In this document: in pieces, positions 58,101 through 64,000 of the stretch
How positions within the stretch are numbered: the first letter of the stretch is position 1
How the letters are laid out: every line of letters begins with the position of its first letter
Origin: Bacillota bacterium
GTDB lineage: Bacteria; Bacillota; Clostridia; Oscillospirales; Acutalibacteraceae
NCBI GenBank assembly: GCA_023390175.1
Contig: JAEWDK010000020.1
Span: forward strand, 124,001 to 188,000
DNA length: 64,000 bases
Direction: 5' to 3'
Made by a program: the position numbers and the translations under genes
The notes under the pieces: generated by a model
The model's input: the letters and a program-made list of their open reading frames with translations, nothing else
What the model was told of the DNA's origin: nothing
Databases searched by the model: none

Positions 58101-59516
58101 TCAGCTGCTGAAGATCAGCGTTTTGACGATTACGGGAACAACCCCGCAGATCGGCCTGCCGATATCGATAAAATCGCCGTTTTCAACGTGGATTCTGTCA
58201 AGGCAGACAACCGGCCTTTGACCGGACAGCTCATTCATCAGCAAAAGTCCCAGCGCCTTGGCACAGTCGCGTTCCGTAATCACAACAATCGGCGCCGACG
58301 TACCGGAAAGGCCGCTTAGAATCTCGTGGGCGATCTGCTTTATTTTGGTATATTCAAGGCTGCCAATGTCACAAACCGCGACGGCCACCTGTTCTTTACC
58401 GTAAAGCTGCAAATGTGCGGCGATTCTTTCACCAAGAGGCTTCGCCGCGCTCACCGAATAGGAAGCCCTGATAACGGGAACGTTTTTCATGGGCAGAATT
58501 TTTTCGTTCACCGAAACGGTGCTGCCGCTAAGACCTGTTGAATAGCTGCCTGCGCCCACAACGGTCGCCCTGATTTTTTCAAGCGGCCGAACCAGCTCGG
58601 CGGACATTCCAGTTAACATTCGGCGGATGCTTGCACCCAGCAGGGGGCCGATGTCACCGTATTTATAAAGGCTTTCTTCGGCGCTGCCGTTTTCTTCGCT
58701 GTAGATATACTCTGCCACGCCGCCCGAAAACATCACGCGGTTCATTTTGAGCCCGGCATCGGAATGACCGATAAAAAGGCGGCGTGTATCTTCACTAAGG
58801 CCGCGTTCCCCTGCAAATTCAAGGAATATGCCGGCCATACGGTCGGTCAGCCGGCTGAGTTCGTCAATGTCGGCCTTTTTTCCCACTTTGACATTCCCAA
58901 GCCCCATCGATTCCACAAGGAATTCAATTTTCTCCGAAACATAGGTAATCAATCCGTCGGTATTTATCCTGACAAGCCTTCCGCCGATGTCGGCGGCAAA
59001 AGCATCCTCCACATCACCGTTTTGAAATACAACGGCGTTGGTGGTACCGCCCCCGATATCAAAATTGACGATATTGCCGGAAAATCTTTTGGACATTTCA
59101 CCGGCTCCCGACCCCCAGCCCGCCAGCACCGCTTCGTAGTCAGGCCCAGCGGTGCACACGACGAAATCCCCTGCAAATTCCGCAAGCTGTTCCGCCACTT
59201 CGTGCGCGTTTTCCTTGCGGGCGGATTCTCCTGTGATAATTACCGCTCCGGTTGTGATGTTTTCAATTTGAATCGTACTTTTCCGGTATTCTTCCGCTAT
59301 GATGTCTTTCAGCCGGGCTGCGTCGACAATGTCATGTGAAATAAGAGGCGTAAAATGAATTGCGCTTTTATAAACGACATCTTTTTTAGCGATTCTTACC
59401 GTGGGAATGGCTGCGAAGCCGCCTGTCTTTTCTAAAAAAATCTGACTGAAAACAACTTGTGTGGTCGTGGTTCCAATATCGATGCCTACACTGTAAAAAT
59501 CTTCGGAACGATCCAT
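58101..59516 (-). CDS. eutA: Ethanolamine ammonia-lyase reactivating factor EutA
   Basis: ATPase of the ASKHA fold that swaps damaged cobalamin out of ethanolamine ammonia-lyase. 471 residues from ATG 59516 (AGGGGAGA upstream). SVGIDIGTTTTQVVFSQIFL near 10-29 (phosphate 1), NFDIGGGTTNAVVFQNGDV near 140 (phosphate 2) and MFSGGVAEYIYS near 268 are visible. First gene of the eutA-permease-eutB-eutC unit. The frame stays open to 59615 across one of the leader hairpins, but that extension is not family sequence. Confidence 0.94.
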   Translation of the reverse strand: MDRSEDFYSVGIDIGTTTTQVVFSQIFLEKTGGFAAIPTVRIAKKDVVYKSAIHFTPLISHDIVDAARLKDIIAEEYRKSTIQIENITTGAVIITGESARKENAHEVAEQLAEFAGDFVVCTAGPDYEAVLAGWGSGAGEMSKRFSGNIVNFDIGGGTTNAVVFQNGDVEDAFAADIGGRLVRINTDGLITYVSEKIEFLVESMGLGNVKVGKKADIDELSRLTDRMAGIFLEFAGERGLSEDTRRLFIGHSDAGLKMNRVMFSGGVAEYIYSEENGSAEESLYKYGDIGPLLGASIRRMLTGMSAELVRPLEKIRATVVGAGSYSTGLSGSTVSVNEKILPMKNVPVIRASYSVSAAKPLGERIAAHLQLYGKEQVAVAVCDIGSLEYTKIKQIAHEILSGLSGTSAPIVVITERDCAKALGLLLMNELSGQRPVVCLDRIHVENGDFIDIGRPICGVVPVIVKTLIFSS

Positions 59517-59577
59517 TTCCAGTCTCCCCTTACATTTATTTTTTGAAGAAAAACGAAATTGATTATGCAAAACAATA

Positions 59578-59744
59578 TAAAAAAAGCGCCTACGAGCAAA
59601 CCTCGTAAGCGCCATTGCCTACATCATTTTATTTTTCGATTGTATTAAATTTTTAAAAATATTCAGGATTAATCAAAAGATCGCGCAAAAAAAGCGCCTA
59701 CGAGTAAACCTCGTAGGCGCCATTGCCTGCATCATTTTATTTTA
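59578..59744 (-). repeat. Tandem terminator-like hairpins in the eutA leader
   Basis: Two copies of about 57 bases, at 59578-59635 and 59687-59744, each read on the minus strand as ATGATG(T/C)AGGCAATGGCGC, a stem (GCGCCTACGAG/CTCGTAGGCGC) with a five-base loop, and TTTTTTT. They differ at only five or so positions. They lie between the promoter at 59767-59795 and eutA, so transcripts must pass both: probable tandem attenuators. Confidence 0.7.
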
Positions 59745-59766
59745 CTGTTTATTTGCTTACTTGAAT

Positions 59767-59795
59767 ATGTTAGCACCATAGCTTGCAAAAGTCAA
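59767..59795 (-). promoter_or_regulatory. Probable eut operon promoter
   Basis: On the minus strand, TTGACT (59790-59795), 17-base spacer and TAACAT (59767-59772), with transcription expected to start near 59760 and run through the two hairpins into eutA. Confidence 0.65.
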
Positions 59796-59830
59796 GCTAA
59801 AATAATAATTATATTGATAGTATATTCAAC

Positions 59831-59871
59831 CCCTGACCGGAATGATTTTTTTCAACAGGAAAAGGTCAGGG
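59831..59871 (-). terminator. Possible terminator of the esterase gene
   Basis: CCCTGACC and GGTCAGGG pair around a 25-base AT-rich loop, 67 bases past the stop codon at 59938. Confidence 0.5.
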
Positions 59872-59937
59872 TTAGCGCCAACCGCCTTCGCGTTTTGATT
59901 TAAGCAAGGGAATCTCACATGTTTTTAACGTATGAAA

Positions 59938-60750
59938 TTAATACTCAAAGGAGAACAATTCGCTTAACCATTCGACGCAAAGCGGGAACCATGTGGAACA
60001 GTGGTCATTTCTGCTGTTTACCTCATTATTGCACATGGACATTCCGTGATTGCCGTTCGGGTAAATGTGGCACTCAAACGGAATATGATTTTTTTGAAGC
60101 GCAGCCGCAAACATCAGGGTATTTTCAACCGGCACGTCCTTGTCGGCGGCAGTGTGCCATAAAAAAGCAGGCGGCGTCAAGCTGTCAATATGATTTTCCA
60201 GCGAATAAAGCGCAATCTGCTTCGGGTCGTTCTTTCCTTCCGTCAGCCAGTCAAACGAGCCCCTGTGGGCGAACTCACCGCCGGTAATAACCGGGTAGCA
60301 TAAAATCATCGCGTCCGGTTTATTCCGCCCGTTTTGCGTATCCAGTTCTTCTTTCAGGGCCGGATGATCCCACAAAGTTCCCGAAGACGCCGCCACATGA
60401 GCGCCGGCTGAAAACCCGCAGACGGCGATTTGGTTCGGAATAATTCCCCAGTCAATACTGTTTTCCCGTATCTTCATTATGGATTTTGAAATATCGATTA
60501 ACGGGCGCATTTGGCCCGCGTCACCCTGAATGGAATAATACAAAATAAAGACATTGTAACCCCTGGAAAAGAAGGCAAATGCGGGCGGATCAGCTTCCCG
60601 TGCGGAAAGAATGCTGTACCCCCCGCCGGGGCAAATTACGACGCAGGGGCGTAAAAGGCGGTTGGGCATTTCACTCTCATTTATTTCATGCAGGTATCCG
60701 ATTAATTTCGCCGCGCTGTGTTCGTTGGGCATTAATTCTACTGTTTTCAA
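59938..60750 (-). CDS. Alpha/beta hydrolase (acetylesterase-like)
   Basis: Cytoplasmic serine hydrolase of 270 residues. Oxyanion segment VVICPGGGYSILSAREADPP near 37-56, nucleophile elbow VCGFSAGAHVAAS near 110 (G-x-S-x-G), then TPPAFLWHTAADKDVPVENT near 190 (Asp) and HIYPNGNHGMSM near 230 (His) complete the triad. It resembles the BD-FAE/acetyl-xylan-esterase group that removes acetyl groups from sugars. No carbohydrate operon surrounds it. No signal peptide. Confidence 0.9.
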   Translation of the reverse strand: MKTVELMPNEHSAAKLIGYLHEINESEMPNRLLRPCVVICPGGGYSILSAREADPPAFAFFSRGYNVFILYYSIQGDAGQMRPLIDISKSIMKIRENSIDWGIIPNQIAVCGFSAGAHVAASSGTLWDHPALKEELDTQNGRNKPDAMILCYPVITGGEFAHRGSFDWLTEGKNDPKQIALYSLENHIDSLTPPAFLWHTAADKDVPVENTLMFAAALQKNHIPFECHIYPNGNHGMSMCNNEVNSRNDHCSTWFPLCVEWLSELFSFEY

Positions 60751-60859
60751 ATTTACACACTCCCAAGACTGCTTGTCCCGCAGTATAAAATAAGTAATTT
60801 CAACATATCACGTTACACGAAAAAAGTCAATTTTGACGCTTTGGCAGCCGGAAGCACTT

Positions 60860-61426
60860 TTATATATCCATTGTTCCAACTAAGCTTCTCATTGCCAAGA
60901 TTGTGCGGCTGATCAGGTCATCAAGCGGCCAGCCCAGCATTTCCGCCCCATTGGTAATCACTTCCCGGGAACATCCGGCGGCGAAATTCAGCGATTTGAA
61001 CTTTTTCTTGACGGACTTTAATTCCAAATCCGACACACTTTTAGAAGGACGCATCAGCGCGACCGCGCCAATCAGCCCGGTAAGCTCGTCGGTGGCATAA
61101 AGGATTTTTTCCATAATATGCTCCGGTTTGATATCTACCGTAATTCCGTAACCATGGCTTGCGGTGGCGCGGATGATTCGCTCGTCAATCCCCTTTTCCT
61201 TCATGAGCTCCTGACTTTTCATGCAGTGCTGTTCCGGGTACTGTTCAAAATCAAGGTCATGAAGAAGCCCGACCACCTTCCAGAATTCCACATTGCCACT
61301 GTCATATTCGTTTGCGAAATAGCCCATTACGCCGGAAACAATTTTGGCATGCTTCAAGTGAAATTCATCCTGATTATATTCTTCCAATAAGGCCTGCGCC
61401 TGTTCCATGGTTGGGATAAAACTCAT
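60860..61426 (-). CDS. HD-domain hydrolase
   Basis: 188-residue predicted phosphohydrolase: FHLKHAKIVSGVMGYFA near 22 (His), VVGLLHDLDFEQYPEQHCMK near 47-66 (His-Asp), IIRATASHGYGI near 80 and the terminal Asp in ILYATDELTGLIGAVALM near 106-123. This pattern is common in clostridial HDIG-like stand-alone proteins; substrate unknown. Monocistronic with AAGGAG-like site before ATG 61426. Confidence 0.88.
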   Translation of the reverse strand: MSFIPTMEQAQALLEEYNQDEFHLKHAKIVSGVMGYFANEYDSGNVEFWKVVGLLHDLDFEQYPEQHCMKSQELMKEKGIDERIIRATASHGYGITVDIKPEHIMEKILYATDELTGLIGAVALMRPSKSVSDLELKSVKKKFKSLNFAAGCSREVITNGAEMLGWPLDDLISRTILAMRSLVGTMDI

Positions 61427-61647
61427 TTTAATTACTCCTTATTCAGATTCATTTTCACTGTTCTCTGCTCCGATTTTCCGCGAATTCAAAAATTTCTTTT
61501 AGTATACACCACTCTTCCGCCCCTGTCCATATACAGCATATAAAGAATATCAGTTTAGTAGTGATTTATAGAGTGCTGCAGTCCGACCTTCGCCGGAGTT
61601 ATGGCAAAGCAAAGAAATAACCGATAGGCAAATATAATCTTAAAAAA

Positions 61648-61682
61648 ACAGTGCCCTCCGAGTAAAATTCAGAGGGCGCTGT
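61648..61682 (-). terminator. Terminator of the HAD phosphatase gene
   Basis: ACAGTGCCCTC and GAGGGCGCTGT pair; on the minus strand the stem is followed by TTTTTTTAAG. Confidence 0.88.
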
Positions 61683-61704
61683 GTATTTATTTAACTCTAA
61701 TATA

Positions 61705-62535
61705 TTAAACAAGTAGAGCATACTTTTCAATTGCCAGCGCAATGCCATCCTCGTCATTTGCCAGGGTTACGGCTGTTGCAGCCTCTTTTGCTTCTTTGCT
61801 TGCGTTCGCAGGGGCAATGGACAGGCCCGCATATTTCAGCATTTCAATATCGTTGCCGTTATCCCCAACCGCCATGGCATTTTCCGAAGGGATGTGCAAA
61901 AAATCACAGAGTTTTTGAAGAGCCGCGCCTTTATTTGCCGCTGCGTCATTAATTTCCATATTATCCGCAATGGATGACGTTAACGAAATATTTTTCATCG
62001 GAGAAAGTTTATTCCATAAAAAGTTTCGAAGGTCCTGCGGCACACGGGGCAAATCGATTTTTTCAATATGCGTTCCGTTTGTACGGACAAACTCCTGTAA
62101 ATTATTCACCGGAGCGTGAATTCTTTTCAGCACATCCGGGCTTAGGAATGGAATTGGATACTCCGAAAGAGCCTCAAGATAATTCCTCTGCACAAAAAGT
62201 TTTCCATCCTTAAAAATCTCAACAAAGACCTTATCCATCGGAAGCATGCCGAGAATTTCAAGTGCAAGTTCCGGTTGAATAAAGCTGGAATTTATAATTT
62301 CATTTGTTCGCATATCATACGTTACCGCTCCGTTGGAGGTGATTGCGTAGTCAATGCCTTCAATTTTAATAACACTTTCCGGTAAAAGCGAATTCAGACG
62401 CCCTGTCGTAGGGACAATCAGAATTCCTTTTTCGATAGCAGCCCTGATTGCACGATCCGTTCTGGGGGAAATCGTCACATGATCGTTTTGCAGTGTCGTC
62501 CCATCCAAATCCAATGCGATTAATTTGATATTCAT
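61705..62535 (-). CDS. Cof-type HAD-IIB phosphatase
   Basis: Sugar-phosphate phosphatase-like protein of 276 residues. HAD motif I IKLIALDLDGTTLQND near residue 3 (two Asp), motif II PTTGRLNSL near 57, a large IIB cap domain (about 85-190), motif III K near 200 (ANKGAALQKLCDFL) and motif IV MAVGDNGNDIEMLKYAG near 217. The full set indicates an active enzyme acting on phosphorylated sugars or flavin/PLP-type compounds. It stands alone before the CRISPR array. Confidence 0.93.
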   Translation of the reverse strand: MNIKLIALDLDGTTLQNDHVTISPRTDRAIRAAIEKGILIVPTTGRLNSLLPESVIKIEGIDYAITSNGAVTYDMRTNEIINSSFIQPELALEILGMLPMDKVFVEIFKDGKLFVQRNYLEALSEYPIPFLSPDVLKRIHAPVNNLQEFVRTNGTHIEKIDLPRVPQDLRNFLWNKLSPMKNISLTSSIADNMEINDAAANKGAALQKLCDFLHIPSENAMAVGDNGNDIEMLKYAGLSIAPANASKEAKEAATAVTLANDEDGIALAIEKYALLV

Positions 62536-62689
62536 TCCTATTCCCCAACCTCTTTCCGTGATTCAATTCAGCTTTCTTTATTTCATTATACTGTATTTTA
62601 TATCGTTTTCATAGAAAAACAGCCAATCCCATGAGAGATTAAGCCATGGGTTTGACTGCTTTTTTCGTGCAATACGTCCAATTCACACA

Positions 62690-64000
62690 ATTTTGACCTG
62701 CGCACCCGCGAGGGGTGCGACGTTATGTTGACCCTAACTTTAATACCTACGCCAAGGATTTCAATCCACACACCCCGCAAAGGGTGCGACTAAAAATGTT
62801 GGAAGATGCTTTGCAGCCGCTCAAATTTCAATCCACGCACCCGTGAAGGGTGCGACTTTTTCCTGAAGCTTTTGCAAGGTAATCCCATACCGATTTCAAT
62901 CCACGCACCCGTGAAGGGTGCGACCCGTTTTGTGGTAACAAGTCAATTCTTCCCGGTTGTATTTCAATCCACGCACCCGTGAAGGGTGCGACGAGTTTTA
63001 TTTCTTGTCCACAGGCAAGAGCTCTGTATTTCAATCCACGCACCCGCGAAGGGTGCGACATCGTCCAAAACGGAATCAATCACAGTTTCAGGATTTCAAT
63101 CCACGCACCCGCGAAGGGTGCGACCAAGTACACGGGGGACGGATTCGAGATTCTCGGATTTCAATCCACGCACCCGTGAAGGGTGCGACATAGAGGTAAT
63201 AGCTTGCCTGTGATTGCTTTTAATTTCAATCCACGCACCCGTGAAGGGTGCGACATCAGCATTTGACCGTATCCGCGAGATAGGAGCTTATTTCAATCCA
63301 CGCACCCACGAGGGGTGCGACGGCATAAACTGTACCCCAGCTGCGCGGCTGGAAATTTCAATCCACGCACCCACGAGGGGTGCGACTTCTCTTTCTGTAA
63401 AAATATTATATTGCTCTAATTATTTCAATCCACGCACCCACGAGGGGTGCGACAACATGCAGGCATTTGATAAAAATTGAGAGAAAATTTCAATCCACGC
63501 ACCCGCGAGGGGTGCGACCGGACGTATGTAAAATGTGTGCCTGTGTATCTGCTATTTCAATCCACGCACCCGCGAGGGGTGCGACTTCTTGCGGGCTTGT
63601 TTTAGTAATAAGTTCTTCTGATTTCAATCCACGCACCCCACGAAGGGTGCGACCCGGAAACCGTTACTTCGGCCGCGGGGAATGACTTATTTCAATCCAC
63701 GCACCCCACGAAGGGTGCGACCGGAAACCTCGACTGATGGAATGGTCCACCATGATTTCAATCCACGCACCCCACGAAGGGTGCGACGCAGGACCATCTT
63801 ATGCTGCTGCGGCAGCTGGAGATTTCAATCCACGCACCCCACGAAGGGTGCGACCAGTGATAAACGCTCCGAAATTTTGCAAAAAACATTTCAATCCACG
63901 CACCCGTGAAGGGTGCGACAAGCAAGTCATCTGCATCAGAACAGGGCGAAGAATGGATTTCAATCCACGCACCCGTGAAGGGTGCGACCGCGGGGAAAAT
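62690..64000 (-). CRISPR. Type I-C-like CRISPR array, leader-distal end (continues beyond window)
   Basis: Twenty repeats of 32-33 bases start at 62690, 62758, 62825, 62893, 62961, 63028, 63093, 63158, 63223, 63290, 63355, 63422, 63487, 63554, 63621, 63689, 63755, 63822, 63888 and 63957, with 19 complete spacers of about 33-37 bases. On the minus strand each repeat reads GTCGCACCC, a short loop, GGGTGCGTGGATTGAAAT, the type I-C (Dvulg) form. The two leftmost repeats are degenerate, which marks the trailer end, so the leader and cas genes should lie past 64000. Repeats differ mainly in the hairpin loop and cluster by variant. Confidence 0.97.

Noticed and set aside
59578..59744. Short reading frames in the eutA leader (MAPTRFTRRRFF and MALTRFARRRFF) as leader peptides
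   Set aside because: They lack ribosome sites, the two copies differ at non-synonymous positions, and the sequence is explained by the hairpin; no regulatory codon run is convincing.
62828..63909. Several frames across the CRISPR array that read as repeating peptides (such as FNPRTREGCD or ISIHAPAKGAT)
   Set aside because: They are translations of the CRISPR repeat itself; no ribosome sites, and the DNA is plainly a repeat-spacer array.

Overview
The window looks like a chromosomal segment of an anaerobic, endospore-forming Clostridia member, most likely of the Oscillospiraceae/Ruminococcaceae. The grounds are spore-maturation genes spmA-spmB, an AbrB/SpoVT-type regulator, the Firmicutes-style recR-ybaB-dnaX-SRP RNA block, oxygen-sensitive pyruvate formate-lyase, AdoCbl-dependent ethanolamine ammonia-lyase, frequent TTG/GTG starts with strong AGGAGG ribosome sites, and moderate GC. 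The genus is inference.

Layout. 1-2.7 kb: recR (cut by the window edge), ybaB, dnaX and the SRP RNA on the minus strand. 2.9-8.3 kb: an sdpR-sdpI-yhfC operon with a palindromic operator, an ECF sigma/anti-sigma pair, pduL, a family 4/5 uracil-DNA glycosylase and a glutaredoxin-like protein. 8.4-16.3 kb: a surface-sugar locus holding candidates for all five enzymes from UDP-GlcNAc to UDP-ManNAc3NAcA (WbpA, WbpB, WbpE, WbpD, WbpI types), one glycosyltransferase and a divergent second aminotransferase. 16.4-25.9 kb: housekeeping genes (coaX, spmA-spmB-feoB, abrB-type, HD proteins, merR-type, a PepV-type dipeptidase, nagB).

25.9-48.6 kb is accessory DNA. It starts at two tRNA-Ser genes and ends at a short copy of a tRNA-Ser 3' end, so it may be one or several integrated elements. 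It holds conjugative-element debris (relaxase, TnpW-like, Maff2, PcfB, VirD4, ParA) scarred by deletions and frameshifts, an IS110-family element with a candidate bridge RNA, an mcrB-mcrC defence operon with an uncharacterised third gene, a recurrent intergenic element placed after single genes, a pflB-pflA-fnr-like locus with two perfect FNR-type boxes, an ABC transporter under a BlaR1/BlaI-like pair, and a coupled satD-DUF3307 pair. No intact integrase is visible.

48.8-62.5 kb: small hydrophilic-protein genes, a YyaL-type thioredoxin-domain protein, an MFS/ROK pair, a compact ethanolamine cluster (eutA, permease, eutB, eutC) without shell genes and with two tandem terminator-like hairpins in its leader, an esterase, an HD protein and a HAD phosphatase. 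62.7-64 kb: the leader-distal end of a type I-C-like CRISPR array, read on the minus strand and continuing past the right edge; cas genes are not in the window.
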